A stretch of DNA of 33,763 bases from Fusobacterium sp. (lineage in GTDB: Bacteria > Fusobacteriota > Fusobacteriia > Fusobacteriales > Fusobacteriaceae), in contig NZ_JAUMYY010000018.1 of the NCBI RefSeq assembly GCF_030528405.1, positions 1 to 33,763 on the forward strand, in the 5' to 3' direction. The notes beneath the pieces are model-generated. The model saw nothing but the letters and a program-made list of their open reading frames with translations. It was not told the DNA's origin and ran no database searches. The position numbers were made by a program, and so were the translations under genes. Position 1 is the first letter of the stretch; each line of letters starts with the position of its first letter. Below are positions 1-7,938 of this stretch, one piece after another.

Positions 1-1286
1 TAGAAGGAGATAATTCTTGGGCTATAGGTTCATATAATAAAATAGCAGCAGGCTCAAATAATAATCATATATTAGGAAATAATGTAAGCATAGGAACTTC
101 TAGCGAAACAATAATTGATTCAGTAGTATTGGGAAATGAATCAACAGTAGAGGAAAGCCAAGTGGTATCTGTTGGGTCTGATACTAAGAGAAGAAAGATA
201 GTTCATTTAGCAGCAGGAACAAATGATACAGACGCAGTCAATAAAAAGCAAATGGAAGATGCAATAGCAGCGGCTTCACTTGGTGGAGGAGTTGTTGATG
301 CCTATACTAAGGCACAGACAGATGCTAAGCTAAATGTAAAAGCTGCAAAAGACGGAAGCAATCTATCAGCAACAGATATAACGGCATGGAAGGCTAAGCT
401 TGCAGTTGCAACAGTTAGCGGAATAGCAAACACAGCAACAGGCACAAACAGTACAGGTCTTGGTAACGGCAATGTAGTAACAGGAAATGAATCAACAGCA
501 GTCGGATATAAAAACCAAGTAAGCGGAAATAATTCAGGAGCTTTTGGAGATCCGAATATAGTAACAGGTAATCGTTCATATGCCTTCGGTAATGATAATA
601 CAATAGCGGGCGATGATAATTTTGTAATGGGTTCTAATGTAACTATAGCAGCAGGAATAACAAATTCAGTAGCACTTGGAAATAATTCGGCAGTTACATC
701 TTCTAATGAGGTGTCAGTCGGTTCTGCAACTTTAAAAAGAAAGATAACTAATGTTGCAGATGGAGAATTGTCAGCTACATCAACAGACGCGGTAACAGGA
801 AGACAACTTTATAATGTAATGCAAAACTCAGGAACTGTGGGAATACAAAATTTAAGAAAAGAAGTAAGAGATGCTAAAGATGAAATGAGAGGAATAGGCT
901 CACTTTCAGCAGCACTATCTGCTCTACATCCTATGCAATATGATCCGCAAGCGCCAAATCAAATAATGGCAGGAGTGGGTACATATAGAAATAAGCATGC
1001 CATAGCAGTAGGACTGACACATTACTTTAAGGAAAATGTAATGATGACGGCAGGAGTAGCTCTTAGCAATGAGAGAAAGACAAATGCAATGGCAAATGTA
1101 GGTTTAACTTGGAAGCTAGGTAAGGGTGGAAGTACATCAGCGACTAATACACCTAGTTATATAATGCAAGAGGAAATGAGAAGACTTACAAGAGAAAATA
1201 ATCAGCTGAAGGCTCAAGTTAATTCACAAGCTTTAGAACTTAAGGAAATAAAAGAACAATTAAAGTTTTTATTAGAGAAAAAATAA
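1..1286 (+). CDS. YadA-like trimeric autotransporter adhesin, 3' part (5' end outside window)
   Basis: Surface adhesin of the type Vc (YadA) family; three chains make one outer-membrane barrel and an external stalk and head. The frame is open from base 3 with no start codon, so the gene begins upstream. Short head repeats with AxG/SxG cores and N-rich turns are visible (for example STAVGYKN, SYAFGNDN, SVALGNNS). There are two neck-like segments (VSVGSDTKRRKI and VSVGSATLKRKI, each followed by TDAV). The membrane anchor runs from about GVGTYRNKHA to NVGLTWKLG. Unusually the chain does not stop at the last barrel strand: about 54 more residues (1122-1283) follow, with a Gly/Ser/Thr linker and a Leu/Ile-rich heptad-like helix. 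The TTG at 129 lies inside the frame and is not the start. The ligand is unknown. Confidence 0.9.
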   Translation, partial: EGDNSWAIGSYNKIAAGSNNNHILGNNVSIGTSSETIIDSVVLGNESTVEESQVVSVGSDTKRRKIVHLAAGTNDTDAVNKKQMEDAIAAASLGGGVVDAYTKAQTDAKLNVKAAKDGSNLSATDITAWKAKLAVATVSGIANTATGTNSTGLGNGNVVTGNESTAVGYKNQVSGNNSGAFGDPNIVTGNRSYAFGNDNTIAGDDNFVMGSNVTIAAGITNSVALGNNSAVTSSNEVSVGSATLKRKITNVADGELSATSTDAVTGRQLYNVMQNSGTVGIQNLRKEVRDAKDEMRGIGSLSAALSALHPMQYDPQAPNQIMAGVGTYRNKHAIAVGLTHYFKENVMMTAGVALSNERKTNAMANVGLTWKLGKGGSTSATNTPSYIMQEEMRRLTRENNQLKAQVNSQALELKEIKEQLKFLLEKK

Positions 1287-1292
1287 TTTTAG

Positions 1293-1320
1293 TATGGGAG
1301 AAATTTTCTCCCATATTTTT
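1293..1320 (+). terminator. Rho-independent terminator of the adhesin gene
   Basis: Arms TATGGGAGAAA (1293-1303) and TTTCTCCCATA (1305-1315) are perfectly complementary; in practice the central A/T bases form the loop. A run of T follows. It sits 6 bases after the adhesin stop codon. Confidence 0.85.
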
Positions 1321-1440
1321 ATAAATATGCCCTACTTTTCCAATCGTTTGCTCTAAATGTATAAAGTATAAAGATTTATATAAAATTGATATAAGCTTTG
1401 CGACTTAAAGTTTTTTCTGATTAAGAAAATTTCAGTGCAT

Positions 1441-1480
1441 AAAAGGCTTTTTGTTACTTTTTCGCCTTTTGAAAAAGTAA
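1441..1480. repeat. Nested inverted repeat with pseudoknot-like pairing
   Basis: TTACTTTTTC (1454-1463) and GAAAAAGTAA (1471-1480) are perfect 10-base complements around the loop GCCTTTT (1464-1470). That loop is itself the perfect complement of AAAAGGC at 1441-1447. The two pairings could form an H-type pseudoknot or compete. It may be one half of a larger palindromic dispersed repeat whose right side has decayed. Confidence 0.55.
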
Positions 1481-1591
1481 GATATATTTATAAAAAAAAC
1501 AAAATTTTATTATAAATTTTAATATAAGGGAGGTATAATATTCACATAATCCTATTAAAAATAAAATTAAAAAATTATTAGGAGGTATAAT

Positions 1592-2086
1592 ATGAATACA
1601 AAGAATGTAATTTTTGAAATTTTAAGAAATAAAATAGGAGAGTATGCAAGTGCAAAAAAACTTCAAGAAAATTTAGGTTTAAGTTTAACTTTAATTTATA
1701 TGTTAGTTAAAAATGAAAATATAAAATCAAGATTTAAGTATGGAAGAAAGGAATATGAACTTTCTTCTTTTTTAAATAGCTTAAATTTTAGCACCAATAT
1801 GTATCCAATATCAAATCCTCTTACACAAGAGGATTTTTATATTAATAATTTTTTTAACTGGTCGCCTAAAAATGAAATAGAAACATTTTTAGAAAATATG
1901 CTTTTGGATAACTTAGGTGAGTTCTGCTCCACAAAGGATTTAGTTCAAATGTTTGGCATAAGCAAGACAAGCTGGTATGACTTAATGGAAAGAGGAGCTA
2001 TAATGTGCTTAAATATAGAGAGCAGAAAAATTGTTGTAACTCGTTCACTGCTTCCATTTTTAAGAGAATCTATGCAAGAAATTTGA
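1592..2086 (+). CDS. Small protein with two tandem HTH/excisionase-like units
   Basis: I do not recognise a named family. The 164 residues fall into two similar units, about 13-64 and 106-157, which align without gaps. Both show GE-(Y/F), then S-x-K-x(1)-L, G-(L/I)-S, a Y two residues before L, an RK pair and a final SxL motif. This looks like a helix-turn-helix followed by a small wing, as in MerR/excisionase-type domains. There is no signal peptide or membrane segment, so it is cytosolic. GGAGG at 1581-1585 lies 6 bases before the ATG. It stands 70 bases upstream of the ABC importer on the same strand, so a local regulatory role is possible but unproven. Confidence 0.75.
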   Translation: MNTKNVIFEILRNKIGEYASAKKLQENLGLSLTLIYMLVKNENIKSRFKYGRKEYELSSFLNSLNFSTNMYPISNPLTQEDFYINNFFNWSPKNEIETFLENMLLDNLGEFCSTKDLVQMFGISKTSWYDLMERGAIMCLNIESRKIVVTRSLLPFLRESMQEI

Positions 2087-2097
2087 AATATTATAAA

Positions 2098-2137
2098 TTG
2101 ACTTTTAATATTATTTGTGTTATTTATAAATTATAAT
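2098..2137 (+). promoter_or_regulatory. Possible promoter of the ABC importer operon
   Basis: TATAAT occurs at 2132-2137, eight bases before GGAGG. TTGACT at 2098-2103 is 28 bases upstream, too far to pair with it; paired at 17 bases it would face TATTTA (2121-2126). TTATAAATT occurs twice, at 2091-2099 and 2125-2133. The region is probably regulatory, but the exact promoter is unclear. Confidence 0.3.
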
Positions 2138-2156
2138 ACTAAATTGGAGGGATATT

Positions 2157-3212
2157 ATGAAAAAGAAAATTTTAGGACTTATGTTATCTGTAATGGTATT
2201 ATTTTTAGTTGCATGTGGTGGAAATAAAGAAAAAACATCAGAGCCAAGCAACTCTGGAAACGCAGAAATAACAGGGAAAATAGTGATTTATACTTCTATG
2301 TATGAGGACATAATAGACAATGTTAGTGAAAAATTGAAAAAAGAATTTCCTAATTTAGAAGTAGAATTTTTCCAAGGTGGAACAGGGACTTTACAATCTA
2401 AAATTATAGCTGAATTACAAGCTAATAAATTAGGCTGTGATATGTTAATGGTTGCAGAACCTTCTTATTCACTGGAATTAAAAGAAAAAGGAATCTTGCA
2501 TGCATATATTTCTAAAAATGCTGAAAATATAGCTTTGGACTACGATAAAGAAGGTTATTGGTATCCTGTGCGTCTTTTAAATATGATTTTGGCATATAAT
2601 CCTGAAAAATATAAAAAGGAAGATTTAGCATTGACATTTGCTGACTTTTCTAAAAAAGAAAATTTAAAAGGAAAAATCTCTATTCCTGATCCATTAAAAT
2701 CTGGAACTGCTTTAGCTGCTGTATCAGCACTAACTGATAAATATGGAGAAGAATATTTTAAAGATTTGGCTAATCAAAAGGTTGTTGTTGAATCAGGTTC
2801 AGTTGCAGTTACAAAATTAGAAACTGGAGAGGCTGCTCAAATTATGATACTTGAAGAATCTATATTAAAGAAAAGAGAAGAAGAAAATTCTAGTTTGGAA
2901 GTAATCTATCCTGAAGATGGAATAATTTCAATTCCAAGCACTATAATGACAGTTAAAGAAGAAATGTCAGCTAATAAAAATACTAAGGCAGCAGAACTAT
3001 TAACAGATTGGTTTTTATCTCCAGTAGGTCAAGAAGCAATAGTTCAAGGTTGGATGCATTCAGTGTTAAAAAATCCTGAAAAAATGCCTTTTGATGCTAA
3101 AGCGACAGCTGATATATTAAAACAAGCTATGCCAGTTGATTGGCAAAAAACATATCACGATAGAGAAAGCTTAAGAAAGAGTTTTGAAACAAACATAACA
3201 AAGGCAAAATAA
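2157..3212 (+). CDS. ABC transporter substrate-binding lipoprotein, ferric-iron type
   Basis: Captures substrate in the periplasm and delivers it to the permease encoded next. A lipoprotein signal ends in the lipobox LVAC with the lipidated cysteine at residue 20, followed by a Ser/Gly/Glu-rich linker. The mature part begins with the beta strand IVIYTSMYED and then FFQGGTGTLQSKI, typical of the AfuA/FbpA-like type 2 periplasmic-binding family. The length of 351 residues is normal. GGAGG lies 6 bases before the ATG. I do not see the adjacent tyrosine pair that binds Fe(III) in classical FbpA, so iron is the family-level guess; phosphonate, polyamine or another ligand is possible. Confidence 0.8.
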   Translation: MKKKILGLMLSVMVLFLVACGGNKEKTSEPSNSGNAEITGKIVIYTSMYEDIIDNVSEKLKKEFPNLEVEFFQGGTGTLQSKIIAELQANKLGCDMLMVAEPSYSLELKEKGILHAYISKNAENIALDYDKEGYWYPVRLLNMILAYNPEKYKKEDLALTFADFSKKENLKGKISIPDPLKSGTALAAVSALTDKYGEEYFKDLANQKVVVESGSVAVTKLETGEAAQIMILEESILKKREEENSSLEVIYPEDGIISIPSTIMTVKEEMSANKNTKAAELLTDWFLSPVGQEAIVQGWMHSVLKNPEKMPFDAKATADILKQAMPVDWQKTYHDRESLRKSFETNITKAK

Positions 3213-3241
3213 TAAAAACTTAGACTTAGAAAAGGGGAAAT

Positions 3242-4924
3242 ATGGGTAATCAGAAAAAGTTTAGGCTTGATATTAAATGGATAGTTATTTTAACTATAGT
3301 AGCTTTTCTTTTGATATTTGAGGTTCTTCCATTATTTTATCTGTTGATAAAATCATTACTTCCAGGAGGGAAATTTTCTTGGGAAGCTTACCAAAGAGTT
3401 TACACTTATGATTTAAACTGGATAGCATTAAAAAATACTATGATAACTGCTAGTTTTACAACAATATTGGGTGTGGCAATAGCCTTTCCCCTAGCATTCT
3501 TAGTGGGAAGAACAAATATATATGGTAAAAAATTTTTTAGAACACTGTTTGTAGTTACTTATATGGTACCACCGTATGTAGGAGCTATGGCTTGGTTAAG
3601 ACTTTTAAATCCTAATGCGGGGGTTTTGAATAAATTTTTAATGAATTTATTTAATTTAAGTTCAGCACCTTTTAATATTTATACTACTTCAGGCATAATA
3701 TGGGTTTTAACTTGCTTTTTTTATCCCTATGCTTTTATAACTATTTCAAGGGCAATGGAAAAAATGGATCCATCACTAGAAGAAGCCTCAAAAATATCAG
3801 GAGCTTCTCCATTAAAAACGCTTTTAACAGTAACAATTCCGATGATGACACCTAGTATAATTGCTGCTGGTTTACTAGTATTTGTTGCTTCAGCATCTTC
3901 TTATGGTATACCTTCCATTATAGGTGCACCAGGACAAATTTATACAGTAACAATGAGAATAATAGATTTTGTGCATATAGGTTCAGAAGAGGGGCTTACA
4001 GATGCAGTTACTTTGGCTGTATTTTTGATGATAGTATCAAATATAATTTTATATATTTCAACATTTGTTCTTGGTAAAAAACAGTATATTACAATGAGTG
4101 GAAAATCTACTAGACCTAATATTGTTGAGCTGGGAAAATGGAGATTGCCATTTACGATAGCTCTTTCAATTTTTTCATTTATTGTAATAATATTACCTTT
4201 TGTTACAGTTGCACTAACATCATTTACAGTAAATATGGGGAAACCTTTAACTATTTCAAATTTATCATTGAAGGCTTGGGAAAAAGTTTTTTCAAGAGCT
4301 TCAATTATAAGTTCAACTACAAATAGTTTTATAACTGCTGGTATTGCAGCATTTTTTGGAATTTTAATATCTTGTGCAATGGCTTATTTATTGCAGAGAA
4401 CTAATGTGAAAGGAAAAAGAATCCCTGACTTTTTAATAACTTTAGGTTCAGGAACTCCTAGTGTAACAATAGCTTTAGCACTCATAATTTCAATGAGTGG
4501 GAAATTTGGAATAAATATTTATAACACACTTACAATAATGGTTATAGCCTATATGATTAAATATATGTTGATGGGAATGAGAACTGTAGTTTCAGCGATG
4601 AGTCAAGTCCATCCTTCACTTGAGGAGGCAGCTCAGATTTCGGGAGCTAATTGGCTTCGTATGTTAAAAGATGTAACATTACCATTAATTGGTGCAAGTA
4701 TTGTAGCGGGAATATTTTTGATATTTATGCCATCATTCTATGAGTTGACTATGTCGACACTACTTTATTCATCAAATACTAAGACCATTGGATATGAACT
4801 TTATATCTATCAAACTTATCATAGTCAACAGGTTGCCAGTGCATTAGCGACAGCTATTTTATTATTTGTTGTATTAGTTAATTATATTTTAAATAAATTA
4901 ACTAAGGGACAATTTTCAATATAG
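3242..4924 (+). CDS. ABC transporter permease, fused two-domain (FbpB-like)
   Basis: Inner-membrane channel of the importer. The 560 residues contain two binding-protein-dependent permease domains in one chain. Each carries an EAA loop that docks on the ATPase: EEASKISGAS from residue 180 and EEAAQISGAN from residue 461. Each half has about six hydrophobic segments. A single fused permease is usual for the ferric (FbpB/SfuB) branch, whereas most importers use two separate chains. AGGGGAAAT lies just before the ATG. It starts 29 bases after the lipoprotein gene and ends 15 bases before the ATPase gene, so the three genes are surely one operon. Confidence 0.88.
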   Translation: MGNQKKFRLDIKWIVILTIVAFLLIFEVLPLFYLLIKSLLPGGKFSWEAYQRVYTYDLNWIALKNTMITASFTTILGVAIAFPLAFLVGRTNIYGKKFFRTLFVVTYMVPPYVGAMAWLRLLNPNAGVLNKFLMNLFNLSSAPFNIYTTSGIIWVLTCFFYPYAFITISRAMEKMDPSLEEASKISGASPLKTLLTVTIPMMTPSIIAAGLLVFVASASSYGIPSIIGAPGQIYTVTMRIIDFVHIGSEEGLTDAVTLAVFLMIVSNIILYISTFVLGKKQYITMSGKSTRPNIVELGKWRLPFTIALSIFSFIVIILPFVTVALTSFTVNMGKPLTISNLSLKAWEKVFSRASIISSTTNSFITAGIAAFFGILISCAMAYLLQRTNVKGKRIPDFLITLGSGTPSVTIALALIISMSGKFGINIYNTLTIMVIAYMIKYMLMGMRTVVSAMSQVHPSLEEAAQISGANWLRMLKDVTLPLIGASIVAGIFLIFMPSFYELTMSTLLYSSNTKTIGYELYIYQTYHSQQVASALATAILLFVVLVNYILNKLTKGQFSI

Positions 4925-4939
4925 AATGGGAGGAAAAAT

Positions 4940-6010
4940 ATGTCTTCAGTAACAATAAAAGGAGTAACAAAATCTTTTGGTAATGTAAAAGTTTTGCAGG
5001 AATTTAATCAAAAATTTGAAGATGGAGAATTTATAACTCTGTTAGGACCATCTGGCTGTGGAAAAACAACCATGCTTAGACTTATAGCTGGTTTTGAAAA
5101 ACCAAGCAGTGGTGAAATTTATATAGGGGATAAATTAGTATCAAGTGATAAGGACTTTGTGCCACCTGAAAAAAGAGGAATAGGAATGGTATTTCAATCC
5201 TATGCTGTTTGGCCACATATGAATGTTTTTGATAATATAGCTTATCCATTAAAAATTCAAAAGCTTGCTAAAGATGAAATAGAAAAAAGAGTTTTAGAAG
5301 TTTTAAAAATAGTACATTTGGAACAATATCGTGATAGATTTCCATCAGAGCTATCAGGAGGTCAGCAGCAAAGAGTTGCCCTAGGTAGAGCTTTAGTAGC
5401 TCAACCAGAAATTCTTCTTTTAGATGAGCCTTTGTCAAATTTGGATGCGAAGCTAAGAGAAGAAATGAGATATGAAATAAAAGAAATAACAAAGAAGTTG
5501 AAAATTACTGTTATTTATGTAACTCATGATCAGATTGAAGCGATGACTATGAGTGATAGAATTGTTCTTATAAATAAAGGAGAGGTACAGCAGGTTGCAA
5601 GTCCTCAAGATATATATTCTAAGCCTAGTAATATGTTTGTTGCAAACTTTGTTGGAAAAGTTGACTTCTTTAAAGGAAGGGTTGAAAATGATAGAATTTT
5701 ATTAAATAATGGAAATGGACAATCACTGGCTAATACAAGTAAGTTTAAAGGAAATGTGGTTGTTGCAATCAGACCTGAGAATGCAATTCTTGCAGAAGAT
5801 GGAGAGATCGTGGGAAGAGTTTTTTCTAAATTCTATTTGGGAGATTCTAATGACCTGAGAGTCGAAATAGGAAAGGGCAATATATTGAGAGTTATTGCAA
5901 GAGCTTCTACTTATAATACATTAAAAGAAGGTGATGAAGTAAGAATTAAAATTTTAGATTACTTTGTTTTTGAAGATGATGGAAGAGATCAAACAAAAAT
6001 TATAACATAA
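4940..6010 (+). CDS. ABC transporter ATP-binding protein (FbpC/PotA-like)
   Basis: Drives the importer by ATP hydrolysis on the cytoplasmic side. All nucleotide-binding motifs are present: Walker A GPSGCGKTT (36-44), the Q-loop glutamine in VFQSY (86), signature LSGGQ (138-142), Walker B ILLLDE ending at E163, and the switch histidine in VTHD (196). The C-terminal third matches the TOBE-like regulatory domain of the CUT1/FbpC/PotA group (VVAIRPENAIL). The length of 356 residues is normal. GGGAGG lies just before the ATG. Last gene of the transporter operon, followed by a long hairpin. Confidence 0.9.
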   Translation: MSSVTIKGVTKSFGNVKVLQEFNQKFEDGEFITLLGPSGCGKTTMLRLIAGFEKPSSGEIYIGDKLVSSDKDFVPPEKRGIGMVFQSYAVWPHMNVFDNIAYPLKIQKLAKDEIEKRVLEVLKIVHLEQYRDRFPSELSGGQQQRVALGRALVAQPEILLLDEPLSNLDAKLREEMRYEIKEITKKLKITVIYVTHDQIEAMTMSDRIVLINKGEVQQVASPQDIYSKPSNMFVANFVGKVDFFKGRVENDRILLNNGNGQSLANTSKFKGNVVVAIRPENAILAEDGEIVGRVFSKFYLGDSNDLRVEIGKGNILRVIARASTYNTLKEGDEVRIKILDYFVFEDDGRDQTKIIT

Positions 6011-6018
6011 AACTTAGA

Positions 6019-6089
6019 GGAACTGTTAAGCAATTTGCTGTTAGGTTTATATTTATAAACTTAATGATTTTAACAGTTCCTTTTCTTTT
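6019..6089 (+). terminator. Long-loop terminator hairpin after the ABC operon
   Basis: GGAACTGTTAA (6019-6029) pairs perfectly with TTAACAGTTCC (6070-6080), followed by TTTTCTTTT. The 40-base loop can form an inner stem (GTTTATA with TATAAAC). It most likely ends the transporter transcript. Confidence 0.7.
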
Positions 6090-6094
6090 AAAAC

Positions 6095-6123
6095 TAGACA
6101 ATGAATGAAACATAATGTAAAAT
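6095..6123 (+). promoter_or_regulatory. Promoter of gatCAB
   Basis: TAGACA (6095-6100), a 17-base spacer and TAAAAT (6118-6123): five of six matches in each sigma70-type box. It lies between the preceding terminator and gatC. Confidence 0.65.
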
Positions 6124-6160
6124 ATATAAGATAATAAATTTTTGAAGGGGGCTATAAAAA

Positions 6161-6451
6161 ATGGCTTTAACAAGAGAAGAAGTTTTAAAAATAGCAAAAT
6201 TATCAAAGCTAGAATTTAAAGAAGAGGAAATTGAAAAATTTCAAATTGAATTAAATGATATTTTAAAATATATTGATATATTGAATGAAGTTGATACAGA
6301 AAATACAGAACCTTTGATGTATATTAATTCTGATGTAAATAATTTTAGAGAAAAAGAAAACTTATCTTCTTTAAAGTTAGAAAAGGTCTTATTGAACGCA
6401 CCTGAAAGTGCAGAAAATGCAATAGTAGTTCCTAAGGTAGTTGGGGAGTAG
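6161..6451 (+). CDS. gatC: Asp-tRNA(Asn)/Glu-tRNA(Gln) amidotransferase subunit C
   Basis: Small belt-like subunit that holds GatA and GatB together in the enzyme converting mischarged Glu-tRNA(Gln) or Asp-tRNA(Asn) to the amide form. The 96 residues open with ALTREEVLKIAKLSKL, the typical GatC start, and carry LNDILKYIDILNEVDT and the family's EPL segment. AAGGGGGC precedes the ATG. Its TAG stop overlaps the first in-frame GTG of gatA by one base, which implies translational coupling. First gene of gatCAB. Confidence 0.95.
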   Translation: MALTREEVLKIAKLSKLEFKEEEIEKFQIELNDILKYIDILNEVDTENTEPLMYINSDVNNFREKENLSSLKLEKVLLNAPESAENAIVVPKVVGE

Positions 6452-6459
6452 TGATTAAG

Positions 6460-7917
6460 ATGAAACAGACATATAAATTATCAGCAAGTGAGATAAGAAA
6501 TAAATTTATTTCAGGTGAGTTATCAGCAAGCGAGATAGTCAATTCTATTTTTGAGAGAATAGAGAAAGTTGAAAATAAAGTTAATAGCTTTGTGAGTTTA
6601 AGAAAGGAAAGAGCATTACTAGAAGCTCAATCACTAGATGAAAAAAGAAAAAATGGCGAAAAATTAGGAGCACTTGCAGGGGTTCCAGTTGCTATAAAAG
6701 ATAATATGCTTATGAATGGTGAAGGAAGCACAGCCTGCTCTAAAATATTGGAAGGCTATGTTGGAATATACGATGCAACGGTTGTAAAAAAGTTAAAAGA
6801 AGCTGGAGCTATAATAATAGGCTCTACAAATATGGATGAATTTGCAATGGGCTCGACTACTAAGAGCTCTGTACATAAAATGACAGCTAATCCATGGGAT
6901 CTAGAAAGAGTTCCCGGAGGAAGTAGTGGTGGTGGAGCAGCAGCGGTTGCAGCACAAGAAGTTCCTTTATCACTTGGTTCGGATACAGGAGGTAGTATAA
7001 GGCAACCAGCAGCATTTTGTGGTATAGTTGGTTTAAAACCAACTTATGGTAGAGTTTCAAGATATGGGCTGATGGCATTTGCTTCATCTCTTGATCAAAT
7101 AGGACCCTTCGCAAAGTCTGTAGAAGATATTGCACTTTCAATGAATGTTCTAGCTGGAGCAGATGATTTTGATGCTACTGTAAGCAAAAGAGAAGTTGAA
7201 GACTATACTCAGGTTTTAAATCAAGATATTAAAGGTATTAAAATTGGTCTACCAAAAGAATATTTTATAGAAGGCTTAAATCAAGATATAAAATTAATGG
7301 TTGATAAAACTGTTGAAAATTTAAAAGAGTTGGGAGCTGAAATTGTAGAAGTATCCTTACCTCACACTAGATACGCTGTTCCAACTTATTATGTTTTAGC
7401 TCCAGCAGAAGCAAGTTCAAATCTTGCAAGATTTGACGGAATAAGATATGGATATAGGGCAAAAAATTATGATAACCTTGAAAATTTATATGTTAAAACA
7501 AGAAGTGAAGGTTTTGGTGCTGAGGTAAAAAGAAGAATAATGATAGGGACCTATGTCTTAAGTGCAGGTTTCTATGATGCTTATTTTAAGAAAGCACAAA
7601 AAGTTAGAGCTAAAATTAAGCAAGACTTTGATAATGTTTTTAAAGAAGTAGATTTAATATTAAGTCCTGTATCTCCGACGGTAGCCTTTAAGTTATCAGA
7701 TGTTAAGACGCCGCTTGAGTTATATTTAGAGGATATATTTACAATACCAGCAAATTTAGCAGGGATACCAGCAATTTCCTTGCCTGTGGGATTAATCAAT
7801 AAATTACCTGTGGGTATGCAATTTTTAGCTAAGGCTTTTGATGAGGCAACTCTTATAAAAGTGGCTTCTGCCTTGGAGAAAAAAATTGGGAAATTAGAAT
7901 TACCTAATTTAGAATAA
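6460..7917 (+). CDS. gatA: Asp-tRNA(Asn)/Glu-tRNA(Gln) amidotransferase subunit A
   Basis: Amidase subunit: hydrolyses glutamine and feeds ammonia to GatB. The Ser-cisSer-Lys triad is complete: K80 in VAIKDN, S155 in PGGSSGG and S179 in GSDTGGS. Each is one position later than in Staphylococcus aureus GatA, as I recall its numbering. The frame is open from GTG 6451, but the Shine-Dalgarno GGGGAG (6443-6448) is only 2 bases from that GTG and 11 from ATG 6460, so I prefer ATG 6460 (485 residues). Full length, and linked tightly to gatC and gatB (21-base gap). Confidence 0.95.
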   Translation: MKQTYKLSASEIRNKFISGELSASEIVNSIFERIEKVENKVNSFVSLRKERALLEAQSLDEKRKNGEKLGALAGVPVAIKDNMLMNGEGSTACSKILEGYVGIYDATVVKKLKEAGAIIIGSTNMDEFAMGSTTKSSVHKMTANPWDLERVPGGSSGGGAAAVAAQEVPLSLGSDTGGSIRQPAAFCGIVGLKPTYGRVSRYGLMAFASSLDQIGPFAKSVEDIALSMNVLAGADDFDATVSKREVEDYTQVLNQDIKGIKIGLPKEYFIEGLNQDIKLMVDKTVENLKELGAEIVEVSLPHTRYAVPTYYVLAPAEASSNLARFDGIRYGYRAKNYDNLENLYVKTRSEGFGAEVKRRIMIGTYVLSAGFYDAYFKKAQKVRAKIKQDFDNVFKEVDLILSPVSPTVAFKLSDVKTPLELYLEDIFTIPANLAGIPAISLPVGLINKLPVGMQFLAKAFDEATLIKVASALEKKIGKLELPNLE

Positions 7918-7938
7918 TTTTAACAAGGAGAAAATGAA

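Larger units (their letters stand above)
1287..1591. other. 305-base intergenic stretch
   Basis: It holds the adhesin terminator, a compact two-hairpin element at 1441-1480 and the leader of the HTH gene. I see no credible ORF and no RNA gene. The rest is A/T-rich. A weak TATAAT lies at 1534-1539 without a convincing -35. Confidence 0.6.

Noticed and set aside
129-131. TTG at 129 as start of the adhesin gene
   Set aside because: The same frame is open back to base 3 with adhesin-like repeats (for example SWAIGSYN), so the gene starts outside the window.
2091-2133. Fur box upstream of the ABC importer
   Set aside because: The repeats are A/T-only and do not match the GATAATGATTATC pattern; in such A/T-rich DNA they may be chance.
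4138-4326. Plus-strand 62-codon frame inside the permease gene
   Set aside because: It lies fully within the permease gene in another frame, with low-complexity Tyr/Phe/Asn content and no ribosome site.
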